64,000 bases of DNA, from NCBI GenBank assembly GCA_022769285.1, contig JALEKD010000017.1, positions 1-64,000 of the forward strand, written 5' to 3'. Positions 17,403 through 25,930 of the stretch are shown here, piece after piece. Below the pieces are notes generated by a model. That model had not been told where the DNA came from. It did no database searches and saw nothing but the letters and a program-made list of their open reading frames with translations. The translations under genes and the position numbers were made by a program. Numbering within the stretch: the stretch's first letter is position 1; every line of letters starts with the position of its first letter. The stretch is from Prevotella sp. GTDB taxonomy: Bacteria; Bacteroidota; Bacteroidia; Bacteroidales; Bacteroidaceae.

Positions 17403-19781
17403 TCAGAACTCGAAGAGGATACGCCCGTTGAGCATGCGGCCCGTAAGGTAATTGGGCACGGCATACTGCTGATTGGTAACATCGGTTATCCAGTAGTAGC
17501 TATTTACATTATTGATGCCGAGCAGGTTCAGGCAGTCTATACCGAGCCAGATATTCTTGAAGGGCACCTTCTTGCTACGGTTCTCGTTGTCCAGCAGACG
17601 GTAACTCATACCGATGTCGGCCCGCTTGTAAGCCGGAGCCCTAAAGGAGTTGCGCTCCATCTCGCGGTGGGGAGCCGAGAACGGCAAGCCGTCGGCATAG
17701 GCCAGCTTGAGAGCCATCTTCCACTTAGTAGTGCCAGGGAAGTAATCGGTAAAGAACAGGTTCATGGACCACCGCTGGTCTGTGGGCAGCGGCATGGAGC
17801 GTCCGTTGAGTTTCATCTGCGTGTTCATCAGCGAGAGCGATATCCACGAGTCCGTCCCAGGCACAAACTCGCCATAGAGTTTCAGGTCTATACCAGCCGC
17901 ATGGCCACTGCACACATTGTCGCCATAGTAGACCACCTTGACGTTGTTGACAGAGTAGGGTATAAGGTTCTGCAAAATTTTGTAGTAAGCCTCGGCCGAG
18001 AAGCGGAAGGGGCGGTTCATACTGTTAAAGCGGTAGTCGTAGCCCGCCACAAAGTGTATAGAGCGCTGGCTTTTTATCTTGCGGTTCAGCTCGGCCACCG
18101 TTATATTATTATAGGTGGTGGTGTCGCGCAGTTCTTTGTAGAATGGAGCCTGATAGTATAGTCCGGTGGCGAAGCGCAGGGTCACGTTCTGGTTGAAAGC
18201 TGGTATGATACCTACCGAGACCCTGGGCGAGAGAATGGTTTCACCGTTGAAATTCCAGTGGCTCATGCGCAGACCGTAGTTGAGGGTATATAGCGTGGCG
18301 GCAGAGTCGGTACCTGATGTAAAGCGCCACGTGTCCTGTACGTAAGCCTCCGTACGGGTGGCATCCAGCCTGTTCTTGGCCCTCATGGAGTATATCATGT
18401 ACAGGTCGGCCCCCGTGTGCGGTATGTTGTAGCCTGCCGAGTCGCGCATCTCGTACTCGGTAGAGTTCTCCTTTATGTGCTCGCGCTTCAGGGTTATGGC
18501 GGCCTCTATGTCGTGCTTCTTTACCTTGCTGCTGAGTATCAGCTTGACATTCTCGACGTGTGCCTGAAGGTAGTTGCGGGCATGCTCGAAGTAGGTGCCC
18601 ACCGCCATGTTCTCGCTCGACTCTGCCTGTGTCAGCCAGTACTGTCCCTGGATGTCATAGGTTTCCCGCTCCTTGGTAGAGTAGGCCGAGGCGATGAGGG
18701 AGAGGCGCGTGGTGGGACTGAAGAACCTGTTTATGGACAGTGAGCCAAAGTAGGTGCGGAAGAGGTCTTTCTCCTGGCCGTCAAAGTACACTCTGAAGTT
18801 CATCACGTTCTGCATGGTGCCAAAGGCAGTACTTCTGTCCTTCGGGTAGAAGTTGTAGTGACTGTCCGAGATGTTGCCTATGAAGTCTATCTGCCACCGC
18901 TTGTTGGGCGTGTAGCTCAGATAGGTCTGATAGTCGAGGAAATTAGGACGGTATTCGCCGTTTTCCTGAAGTGAGCCCAGCAGATATTTGTTGGTCTTGT
19001 ACCTCAGCCCATTGGCCCAGGCTATCTTGGGCGTGGCAAAGCCTACATACGCGCTGGCCCCCAGTAGACTGGCTGAGGCATTGGCCTCAAACCGCTTGGG
19101 GCGGCGGTACGTTATGTCCAGGGCCGACGACATCTTGTCACCATACTTGGCCGCGAAGCCACCCGTAGAGAACCCTATGCGCTCCACCATGTCGGGGTTG
19201 ATGACCGAGAGACCCTCCTGCTGGCCCGAGCGTACCAAGAAAGGTCTGAACACCTCTACATTATTTATATATACACTATTCTCGTCGAACGAGCCGCCAC
19301 GTACGTTGTACTGCGAGCTCAGTTCGCTGTGGGTAGACACGCCCGCCTGGCTCTGTATCAGTTCCTCTACTGCGTTGCCGCCGGCTGATGGCGCCATCTT
19401 CATGTCCTTGGTCTTCAGTTCCTGCGTCTGCCCGCTCTGAATCTTCTGTCCCTGTACCTGAACCTCGCCCAGCGTGCTCACATCAGGGTACAGCGCCACT
19501 CTCAGGGTCTGCCGCCCGCGCGGCTTCCTTAGCACCTTGGTCTTGGCACGGTACCCTAACATAGAGAACCTTATTACTACCGAGTCGGCCGAGTGGAGCG
19601 TAAGTGTGAAGTTGCCCTTTAGCGAGGTGAAGGCTACCTTGCCTTGGCGGGCACACGTTACCGAGACAAACTCGATGGGGTTGTCTTTCTCATCGGTAAC
19701 CTTACCCTGTAGAACGAAGGTCTGGCCCTGGGCCGTAAGATACATGGCTGTGGCCAGCAGTAAGAGAATGAATTTCTTCAT
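17403..19781 (-). CDS. TonB-dependent outer-membrane receptor with carboxypeptidase-D-like N-domain
   Basis: Active-transport receptor of the outer membrane, 792 residues. The signal peptide (about 1-20) ends AQGQ. A CarboxypepD_reg-like beta domain (about 22-105) begins LQGKVTDEKDNPIEFVSV. The plug domain (about 120-230) contains QYNVRGGSFDENSVYINNVEV, split by an expected loop, and a 22-strand barrel follows, ending in a phenylalanine (ILFEF). There is no SusD-like partner, so it is not a typical polysaccharide-utilisation receptor; a metal, siderophore or small ligand is as likely. It follows the FemAB-like gene by 34 bases on the same strand. Confidence 0.9.
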   Translation of the reverse strand: MKKFILLLLATAMYLTAQGQTFVLQGKVTDEKDNPIEFVSVTCARQGKVAFTSLKGNFTLTLHSADSVVIRFSMLGYRAKTKVLRKPRGRQTLRVALYPDVSTLGEVQVQGQKIQSGQTQELKTKDMKMAPSAGGNAVEELIQSQAGVSTHSELSSQYNVRGGSFDENSVYINNVEVFRPFLVRSGQQEGLSVINPDMVERIGFSTGGFAAKYGDKMSSALDITYRRPKRFEANASASLLGASAYVGFATPKIAWANGLRYKTNKYLLGSLQENGEYRPNFLDYQTYLSYTPNKRWQIDFIGNISDSHYNFYPKDRSTAFGTMQNVMNFRVYFDGQEKDLFRTYFGSLSINRFFSPTTRLSLIASAYSTKERETYDIQGQYWLTQAESSENMAVGTYFEHARNYLQAHVENVKLILSSKVKKHDIEAAITLKREHIKENSTEYEMRDSAGYNIPHTGADLYMIYSMRAKNRLDATRTEAYVQDTWRFTSGTDSAATLYTLNYGLRMSHWNFNGETILSPRVSVGIIPAFNQNVTLRFATGLYYQAPFYKELRDTTTYNNITVAELNRKIKSQRSIHFVAGYDYRFNSMNRPFRFSAEAYYKILQNLIPYSVNNVKVVYYGDNVCSGHAAGIDLKLYGEFVPGTDSWISLSLMNTQMKLNGRSMPLPTDQRWSMNLFFTDYFPGTTKWKMALKLAYADGLPFSAPHREMERNSFRAPAYKRADIGMSYRLLDNENRSKKVPFKNIWLGIDCLNLLGINNVNSYYWITDVTNQQYAVPNYLTGRMLNGRILFEF

Positions 19782-19815
19782 ACTCTTATAACGCCGGATG
19801 CTGGCAAATATTGTG

Positions 19816-20793
19816 CTAACCGATGTACCAGCGCGAAAGAATTTGGTTAATCCATGGAATATTGAAGCGGAACCACCGATACTTGCTTACCGTCTTGCCG
19901 CCAAAACCAAGGATAAACTCACGGAACAAGTTGCGCCTGAAGGGCAGGCCGGCATCCAGAAAATAGAAGTGTCGGCAATCGCTGTCGTAGGCGCTGTTGA
20001 TGGCCTGCCAGATGGTCATGGCGTTGGGGTGTAGGTAAGCGTAGCGCTTACTCTTAGAGGCGTGGAACCACAGGTAAGCGTTGCCCTGGGTATATATGCA
20101 GGCACACCCGCCGATGATGTTGTGGTGGTACAGGGTGATATAGATGCGTGCGTGCGAACTCTTATAGAGTTCGTCGAAGAGGGCCCTTCCTGGCAGAAAG
20201 CGGCGCACCCGCGTGTGATACACCCTGCGCAGCATGGTGTAGAAGTCGTGTACCTCGTCAATAGAGTTCACCTCGCGCGTAGTAATGCCGCTGTTGGCCG
20301 ACTTGGCTATCCGCCGGCGCGTTTTGTCGGTAATGCGGTCGGCCGGAGCCATCGAGTGCAGCGAGTTGTGTACTTCCAGCCAGCGAATAGGGAAGTACTC
20401 ATTGGCGCGGAAGTACTTGTAGCCAAACATCTTGTGCGTGATGTCGCTAAACTCGACAAACAGGCACAGCTTTCTTCTGAACTTGACCGTCAGAGCCCTC
20501 AGCAGTTCGCCAAACACAGCTTCGGCATCTACGTCGGGGGCATATTCGCCCTCGCCATACACTCGGCCCTGTGTAAAGAAGTACAACGGCAGCAACCGGT
20601 ACCGACAACGTACCGAGGCCAGGATGTGGCCCACCACACGGCCGTCGGCATCCCGGGCTATGGCCATGTAGGGCTGCTGCCCCGGAGTGCTCTCTATCAT
20701 TCTGAAGAGCTCGGGACTGTGAAAAAAGTTGTGGCTTGTTATGGTCGGCAAGTCCTTGCTCTTCGTGATAATCGTTGTACTTACCTTATACAT
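19816..20793 (-). CDS. FemAB/GNAT-like acyltransferase-fold protein
   Basis: Cytoplasmic protein of 325 residues that looks like a tandem GNAT-fold protein of the FemAB/CelD type. The C-terminal half shows a GNAT-like core around GGCACIYTQGNAYLWFHAS, then HPNAMTIWQAINSAYDSDC and FYFLDAG. Relatives transfer amino-acyl or acyl groups in cell-wall or polysaccharide synthesis; the substrate here is unknown. It is upstream of the TonB-dependent receptor and probably co-transcribed. The promoter element ends only 4 bases before the ATG, so the message may be nearly leaderless. Confidence 0.7.
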   Translation of the reverse strand: MYKVSTTIITKSKDLPTITSHNFFHSPELFRMIESTPGQQPYMAIARDADGRVVGHILASVRCRYRLLPLYFFTQGRVYGEGEYAPDVDAEAVFGELLRALTVKFRRKLCLFVEFSDITHKMFGYKYFRANEYFPIRWLEVHNSLHSMAPADRITDKTRRRIAKSANSGITTREVNSIDEVHDFYTMLRRVYHTRVRRFLPGRALFDELYKSSHARIYITLYHHNIIGGCACIYTQGNAYLWFHASKSKRYAYLHPNAMTIWQAINSAYDSDCRHFYFLDAGLPFRRNLFREFILGFGGKTVSKYRWFRFNIPWINQILSRWYIG

Positions 20794-20797
20794 AATG

Positions 20798-20805
20798 CAA
20801 ATATA
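20798..20805 (-). promoter_or_regulatory. -7 promoter element close to the FemAB-like ATG
   Basis: Minus-strand TATATTTG, matching TAnnTTTG, only 4 bases before the ATG at 20793. If used, transcription would begin at about the start codon. Confidence 0.45.
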
Positions 20806-20958
20806 CGAAAAAGATAGCTACCTATCTCCGCCAATGACCATAAAAATGACGGAAAGCCCCATAATTTTATAATCTGTTAAGATTGTCAGCCGTTTAGCCT
20901 GCTTGTTGTGGCCTGGCGATGGTGTTCTGCACATAAATGACAGTTGGGGGAAATGAAA

Positions 20959-21034
20959 AGGCCGGTCTTTACGTTTCCCGGAGCCGTCATTAGCGCGCTG
21001 GGAGCCGTCGTTAGAAATACAAAGGCCAGTCTTT
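20959..21034. repeat. Dispersed intergenic repeat, copy A
   Basis: Structure: AGGCCGGTCTTT, a middle part with two direct copies of GGAGCCGTCnTTAG spaced 21 bases (20980 and 21001), then AAAGGCCAGTCTTT. About 75 bases align with copy B at 36.6 kb and the core aligns with copy C at 58.9 kb. It lies in the 342-base gap between divergent genes, which holds no other feature except promoters. Confidence 0.75.
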
Positions 21035-21112
21035 GGCTTGCAGGAGGTAGGGCACGGCAGGTATGGAGCATATTTTTCGCCCTCGGATGACCGCTATCTC
21101 CGTTTTTTTTTA

Positions 21113-21120
21113 TAAGTTTG
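21113..21120 (+). promoter_or_regulatory. -7 promoter element of the nitroreductase-kdsC-maf operon
   Basis: TAAGTTTG, matching TAnnTTTG, 15 bases before the ATG at 21136. Confidence 0.55.
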
Positions 21121-21135
21121 CATCGTAAATAAGAC

Positions 21136-21672
21136 ATGCTTATGGATTTCAAACAACTGGTACAGACGCGCAGGAGCCACCGCCGGTTTACGGCCGAGGG
21201 TGTTAGCCCTGACGATTTGCAGCTCATACTGCGCGCCGCACTCATGTCGCCCACCTCAAAAGGGCAGCGTCAGTGGCGCTTTGTGGTAGTAGACGACCCG
21301 CTGGCCATCGAGAAGATAGCCGATGCCAAGGAGGCCGGGAGCGCGTTTCTCAAGGGGGCGCCGCTGGCTATCGTGGTTTGCGGCAAACCTGCCGACAACG
21401 ACTGCTGGATAGAGGATGGGGCCATAGCGGCCATCTCCATGCAGTATCAGGCGGCCGACCTGGGCCTGGGCACGTGCTGGGCGCAGATGCGGGGCCGCGG
21501 GCTGAGCGATGGAACCACGGCTACCGATGTTATAAGGGGCGTGCTCGGGCTGGACGATACCTTAGAGGTGCTCTGTGTCATAGCCGTGGGTCATTATGCC
21601 GACGAGCGCAGACCTCAGAACGAGGAGGCGCTGAAGTGGGAGAACGTAAAGATTTTTGGCAACGATGATTAA
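21136..21672 (+). CDS. Nitroreductase-family FMN-dependent oxidoreductase
   Basis: Flavin oxidoreductase of the nitroreductase fold, 178 residues, expected to use FMN and NAD(P)H as a dimer. The N-terminal motif TRRSHRRFT (FMN-phosphate contact) and the [18 protein letters not shown] region are typical, as is [11 protein letters not shown]. The protein is short, in the 170-190-residue subgroup. The physiological substrate is unknown. A second ATG at 21142 is an alternative start. The 3' end overlaps kdsC by 8 bases. Confidence 0.88.
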   Translation: MLMDFKQLVQTRRSHRRFTAEGVSPDDLQLILRAALMSPTSKGQRQWRFVVVDDPLAIEKIADAKEAGSAFLKGAPLAIVVCGKPADNDCWIEDGAIAAISMQYQAADLGLGTCWAQMRGRGLSDGTTATDVIRGVLGLDDTLEVLCVIAVGHYADERRPQNEEALKWENVKIFGNDD

Positions 21673-22183
21673 TTACGACCTGACCAAGATTAAGGCCGTC
21701 GCCTTTGACGTAGACGGTGTGCTGTCGGCTGAGACCATCGGCATGGACGACGGTGGGCAGCCCCTGCGTACCGTGAATATCAAGGATGGCTATGCCATAC
21801 AGCTGGCCTGCAAGTTGGGGCTCCGGGTAGCCATCATTACAGGCGGCCATGCCGAGGCCATCGTGCGGCGGTACCGCTACCTGGGTGTCGAGGACGTGTA
21901 TATAGATTGTTCTGTCAAGATAAAGACATACGAGGCCCTTCTCCAGAAATACGGGCTGCACGATGATGAGGTTATCTATGTGGGCGATGACATTCCCGAC
22001 TACGAGGTGATGCGCCGCTGCGGCTGCCCCTGTTGCCCGGCTGATGCCTGCCCCGATGTTCAGGAGATAAGCACCTACGTGAGCGACCGCCGTGGCGGTT
22101 ATGGCGTTGGGCGCGACGTGATAGAGCAGGTGTTGCGCGCCCAGGACAAGTGGCTGAGTGACGCTAAGGCTTTCGGGTGGTAA
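21665..22183 (+). CDS. kdsC: KdsC-type HAD phosphatase (KDO-8-phosphate phosphatase)
   Basis: Removes phosphate from 3-deoxy-D-manno-octulosonate 8-phosphate in LPS core synthesis. The 172-residue protein lacks a cap domain, as KdsC does. It has AFDVDGVLS (nucleophile aspartates), ITGG in motif II, and [11 protein letters not shown] for magnesium. The start is ATG 21665; an upstream TTG at 21656 is possible but less likely. It overlaps the nitroreductase gene by 8 bases. The companion enzyme gene kdsB lies at 36.7 kb. Confidence 0.85.
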   Translation: MINYDLTKIKAVAFDVDGVLSAETIGMDDGGQPLRTVNIKDGYAIQLACKLGLRVAIITGGHAEAIVRRYRYLGVEDVYIDCSVKIKTYEALLQKYGLHDDEVIYVGDDIPDYEVMRRCGCPCCPADACPDVQEISTYVSDRRGGYGVGRDVIEQVLRAQDKWLSDAKAFGW

Positions 22184-22197
22184 AACAGACGAGAACG

Positions 22198-22770
22198 ATG
22201 ATAGCAAATAAGTACAAAATAATACTGGCCTCTAACTCGCCACGGCGCAAGGAACTGATGAAGGGGCTTGATGTAGACTTTGAGGTGCGGGTGATGCCCG
22301 GTATAAGCGAGGAGTACCCCGCCGACCTGCCCGTGGAGCAGATTTCGCAGTATATAGCCTGCGAGAAGGCTGCCGCCTATACCCTCGGTGTCGACGAGCT
22401 GCTCGTTACGGCCGATACGGTAGTGGTGCTGGGCGACGAGGTATTAGGCAAGCCGGCCGATGAGGCCGAGGCCCGCCGTATGCTGCATGCGCTGAGCGGG
22501 CAGACCCACCGCGTCATCACTGGCGTGGCTCTCACCACTACGCAGGGCCAGCGCGCCTTCCACGTGGCAACCGAGGTAACCTTCAGAACCCTTACAGACA
22601 GCGAGATAGACTACTATGTAGACACCTATCGCCCGCTGGACAAGGCCGGAGCCTACGGCATCCAGGAGTGGATAGGCTATATTGGCGTAACATCGCTCCG
22701 CGGTAGTTTCTTCAACGTCATGGGACTGCCCGTGCAGCGCATTTACGACGAGATACAGGCCATGGCATAG
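22198..22770 (+). CDS. maf: Maf-family nucleotide pyrophosphatase
   Basis: House-cleaning nucleoside-triphosphate pyrophosphatase, 190 residues; family members hydrolyse dTTP/UTP or modified nucleotides. Conserved motifs are ILASNSPRRKELM near the N-terminus, ADTVVVLGDEVLGKP in the middle, and DKAGAYGIQEWIG, which suits the dTTP/UTP (YhdE) subgroup. A GTG at 22177 would give 7 extra residues; ATG 22198 matches the family start. The gene is 14 bases behind kdsC and ends the operon. Confidence 0.93.
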   Translation: MIANKYKIILASNSPRRKELMKGLDVDFEVRVMPGISEEYPADLPVEQISQYIACEKAAAYTLGVDELLVTADTVVVLGDEVLGKPADEAEARRMLHALSGQTHRVITGVALTTTQGQRAFHVATEVTFRTLTDSEIDYYVDTYRPLDKAGAYGIQEWIGYIGVTSLRGSFFNVMGLPVQRIYDEIQAMA

Positions 22771-22854
22771 TTGAAAAATATCTTAATTTATCAGTTTATC
22801 CCCTTTTTTAATATTATTTAGAACCTTACTTTCGCCTCTGTCTATGTTTTGTAG

Positions 22855-22862
22855 TACTTTTG
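22855..22862 (+). promoter_or_regulatory. -7 promoter element of the moxR-bat operon
   Basis: TACTTTTG, matching TAnnTTTG, 96 bases before the moxR ATG, leaving a leader of about 90 bases. An imperfect TTTC lies at -33 spacing. Confidence 0.5.
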
Positions 22863-22958
22863 CAGCAGATAGACGGTGCGCGACCACCCGGAGCAGGCTC
22901 CCCGTGGCTCTGTAGCGCTGTCATGGTATTAAATTTAACAAAAGTAGATAATAAGAGT

Positions 22959-23954
22959 ATGGCAGAAGCTATTGATATCCGCGAGCTGAATATGCGGATT
23001 GAACAACAGAGTACCTTTGTCACTAACCTGACAGCGGGTATGGACCGAGTAATAGTAGGGCAGAAGCACCTTGTGGACTCGCTGCTCATATCGCTGCTCA
23101 GCGACGGTCATATACTGTTAGAGGGCGTGCCCGGACTGGCCAAGACGCTCGCCATAAAGACCCTGGCACAGCTCATTGACGCCAAGTATAGTCGTATACA
23201 GTTCACCCCAGACCTGTTGCCGGCCGATGTGGTGGGCACCATGATTTATAGTCAGAAAGAGGAACGCTTCCAGGTTAAGAAAGGCCCTGTGTTCGCCAAC
23301 TTCGTGCTGGCCGATGAGATTAACCGTGCTCCGGCTAAGGTACAGAGCGCCCTGCTCGAAGCCATGCAGGAACACCAGGTCACCATAGGCGACAGCACAT
23401 TTGCCATGCCTACTCCCTTCCTCGTCATGGCCACTCAGAACCCCATAGAGCAGGAGGGTACGTATCAGTTGCCCGAGGCCCAGGTCGACAGGTTCATGCT
23501 GAAAGTCATCATAGACTATCCTACCATCGAGGAGGAGAAGAAGATAATGCGCGAGAACCTCTTGGGCTCGCTGCCCAAGGTGAGCCCCGTTACCACGGCC
23601 GACGAGATACTGCGCGCCAGGGAAGTGGTAAGCCAGGTGTATATCGACGAGAAGATAGAGCAATACATTGCCGACATCGTGTTTGCCACCCGCTATCCCT
23701 CGCGTTACGGCCTAAAGGAGCTTGAGGATCTGATTACCTTTGGCGGTAGCCCCCGTGCCAGCATCAACCTGGCCAAGGCTTCGCGTGCCTATGCCTTTGT
23801 CAAGCATCGTGGCTACGTGGTTCCCGAGGACGTGCGCGCCGTGGCCCACGATGTGCTGCGCCACCGTATCGGACTGAGCTATGAGGCCGAGGCTAACAAT
23901 GTTAACTCAGAGGAGATTGTTTCTAAGATTATCAATAAAGTAGAGGTTCCTTAA
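22959..23954 (+). CDS. MoxR-family AAA+ ATPase
   Basis: Chaperone-like AAA+ ATPase, 331 residues, that acts with von Willebrand A proteins. It has Walker A LLEGVPGLAKT, Walker B FVLADEINRAP, sensor-type ATQNPIEQEGTYQLPEAQVD, and a C-terminal lid. The start is ATG 22959; an open frame begins earlier (22860) but lies over the promoter. It heads the bat operon: the DUF58 gene overlaps its stop by one base (TAATG). The operon matches the Bacteroides aerotolerance (bat) locus, which is linked to oxygen stress and envelope integrity. Confidence 0.95.
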   Translation: MAEAIDIRELNMRIEQQSTFVTNLTAGMDRVIVGQKHLVDSLLISLLSDGHILLEGVPGLAKTLAIKTLAQLIDAKYSRIQFTPDLLPADVVGTMIYSQKEERFQVKKGPVFANFVLADEINRAPAKVQSALLEAMQEHQVTIGDSTFAMPTPFLVMATQNPIEQEGTYQLPEAQVDRFMLKVIIDYPTIEEEKKIMRENLLGSLPKVSPVTTADEILRAREVVSQVYIDEKIEQYIADIVFATRYPSRYGLKELEDLITFGGSPRASINLAKASRAYAFVKHRGYVVPEDVRAVAHDVLRHRIGLSYEAEANNVNSEEIVSKIINKVEVP

Positions 23955-24829
23955 TGGAGACATCTGAGATACTGAAGAAAGTAAGGAAGATAGAAATAAA
24001 GACTCGCGGACTGAGCCAGAATATCTTTGCGGGGCAGTATCATTCTGCCTTTAAGGGCAGAGGTATGGCCTTTTCCGAGGTGCGTGAATACCAGTACGGG
24101 GATGATGTCAGAGACATCGACTGGAACGTCACGGCGCGTTTCCACAGGCCCTATGTCAAGGTATTTGAGGAAGAGCGCGAGCTCACGGTCATGTTGCTGG
24201 TCGACGTGTCGGGCTCCCTCGATTTCGGAACCACTGGTCAGTTCAAGAGCGACATGGTTACAGAGATCGCCGCTACCCTGGCTTTCAGCGCCATACAGAA
24301 TAATGACAAGATAGGCGTCATCTTCTTCTCAGACCGTATAGAGAAATACATACCGCCAAAGAAGGGGCGTCGTCACATTCTCTATATTATCCGCGAGATG
24401 CTCGATTTCCATCCCCAAAGCAAGCGCACAGACATAGGCATGGCCATCGAGTTTCTTACCCGTGTGTCCCGCCGTCGCTGCACAGCCTTCCTGCTGAGCG
24501 ACTTCTACACCCGCAGCGATTTTCAGACCCAGCTACAGATTGCCAGCCAGAAGCACGACCTGGCTGCTATCCAGGTGTACGACCCCAGGGCCAAGCAGTT
24601 GCCCGATGTGGGTCTGCTCAAGGTGTGCGATGCCGAGACGGGACACGAGACGTACATAGATACGTCGAGCAAGCGGCTCCGCCAGGCCCACGCGCAGTAC
24701 TGGGTTCATCGTGAGGAGGCTCTCCACCAGTTGTTTGCCAAAAGTAAGGTCGACTGGGTATCAGTGGCTACCAACGAGGACTATGTACGCTATCTGATGT
24801 TGCTGTTCGCGCAGCGCGGAGATAGCTAA
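23954..24829 (+). CDS. DUF58 domain protein of the Bat operon
   Basis: Von Willebrand A-like DUF58 protein, 291 residues, no signal peptide. The signature FSEVREYQYGDDVRDIDWN is present, followed by a MIDAS-like metal site at LLVDVSGSLDFG. It is always found beside MoxR in this type of operon and is thought to be the MoxR partner. Its ATG overlaps the moxR stop by one base, indicating coupled translation. Confidence 0.93.
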   Translation: METSEILKKVRKIEIKTRGLSQNIFAGQYHSAFKGRGMAFSEVREYQYGDDVRDIDWNVTARFHRPYVKVFEEERELTVMLLVDVSGSLDFGTTGQFKSDMVTEIAATLAFSAIQNNDKIGVIFFSDRIEKYIPPKKGRRHILYIIREMLDFHPQSKRTDIGMAIEFLTRVSRRRCTAFLLSDFYTRSDFQTQLQIASQKHDLAAIQVYDPRAKQLPDVGLLKVCDAETGHETYIDTSSKRLRQAHAQYWVHREEALHQLFAKSKVDWVSVATNEDYVRYLMLLFAQRGDS

Positions 24830-24846
24830 TAAAATGAGGTAGACGA

Positions 24847-25929
24847 ATGAAAGCGTTTTTGAGATATTTATTAATGTCTGTATGGGCCTTAGTTGCGGCT
24901 ACAGAGGCTTCGGCTCAGGTTACTGTCGAGGCAAAGATAGATTCCATCAGTATATTGGTGGGCCAGCAGGCTCATCTGGAAGTGGGGGTGACGGCTCCGC
25001 AGAACGCTCACATCACCTGGCCTAAACTCAGGGCTTCGCAGTACCTGGTGCCAGGGGTCGAGGTGGTGGACGTGGCCGACGGAGGCTCCGAGCAGGTAGA
25101 CGGCAACCTGGTGCGAACCACGAAGCGTATCACCCTTACCTCGTTTGACGAGAAACTGTACCCCATTCCGGGTATGAAGGTTAGGGTCAATGGAAAGGTG
25201 TATGTCGCCAACCAATTGGCACTGAAGGTGGTGACCATCGATGTAGACACCCTGCATCCCAACCAGTTCTTTCCGCCTAAGGGTGTACAGGATAATCCTT
25301 TTATGTGGAGCGAGTGGAGTCCATTGTTTTGGTTGAGCATCATCATGCTGCTCGGTTGCGCGCTGGCGTGCTACTTGTATATCCGGCTGCGTGAGAATAA
25401 GCCCATCGTGGCCAAGATACGTATCGTAAAGCGTGTGTTGCCACATCAGCGGGCCCTCAGTGCCATGCAGAAGATAAAGGCTGAGAACCTGGAGCACTCC
25501 GAGGATCAGAAGACTTATTACACCCAACTGACAGAGGCTCTGCGCCAGTATATCAAGGAGCGATTTGGCTTCAACGCCATGGAGATGACGTCGGCCGAGA
25601 TAATCGACCGGCTTCAGCAATGTGGAGATAAAAAAATGATAGACGAGTTGCGCGAGTTGTTCCTTACTGCCGATTTGGTGAAGTTTGCCAAGTACTCGAC
25701 CTTGATTAATGAAAACGACCTCAACCTGGTCAATGCCATTAACTTCATAGACCAGACCAAGCAGGAGAACGTTCCCACCGAGGAGCGGATAGTGCCCAAG
25801 TTGAGCGAGGCCGACAAGCGTAGCCGGCAGACCCGCCGTACCATCAAGTGGATTATCTCCGTAGTAATAGCGGCCGTGGCCGTATTGCTGGCATATATAG
25901 TATATAGTGCCATTCAACTTGTAATGTGA
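24847..25929 (+). CDS. Bat-operon membrane protein of unknown function
   Basis: Signal peptide (about 1-23, ending ASA), an extracytoplasmic beta-rich domain (about 24-150), a transmembrane span (about 160-178), a cytoplasmic helical region with DQKTYYTQLTEALRQYIKER, and a C-terminal span near residue 345. The helical part resembles the C-terminal region of BatD (both carry a LTEALRQYI / EVLRALWGYV-like helix), so this may be a BatD-like accessory with a small outer domain. It sits between the DUF58 gene and batA, 17 bases and 1 base away, so it is surely part of the complex. 360 residues. Confidence 0.8.
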   Translation: MKAFLRYLLMSVWALVAATEASAQVTVEAKIDSISILVGQQAHLEVGVTAPQNAHITWPKLRASQYLVPGVEVVDVADGGSEQVDGNLVRTTKRITLTSFDEKLYPIPGMKVRVNGKVYVANQLALKVVTIDVDTLHPNQFFPPKGVQDNPFMWSEWSPLFWLSIIMLLGCALACYLYIRLRENKPIVAKIRIVKRVLPHQRALSAMQKIKAENLEHSEDQKTYYTQLTEALRQYIKERFGFNAMEMTSAEIIDRLQQCGDKKMIDELRELFLTADLVKFAKYSTLINENDLNLVNAINFIDQTKQENVPTEERIVPKLSEADKRSRQTRRTIKWIISVVIAAVAVLLAYIVYSAIQLVM

Positions 25930-25930
25930 C

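Noticed and set aside
17352..18161. 269-codon plus-strand open frame
   Set aside because: Antisense to the TonB-dependent receptor; composition follows the reverse codons.
17403..20793. Polysaccharide-utilisation locus around the TonB-dependent receptor
   Set aside because: No SusD-like gene, glycoside hydrolase or sensor is next to it; the neighbours are a FemAB-like protein and ribosomal proteins.
21656..21664. TTG start for kdsC
   Set aside because: ATG at 21665 is three codons later, matches the family start better and gives a typical overlap with the upstream gene.
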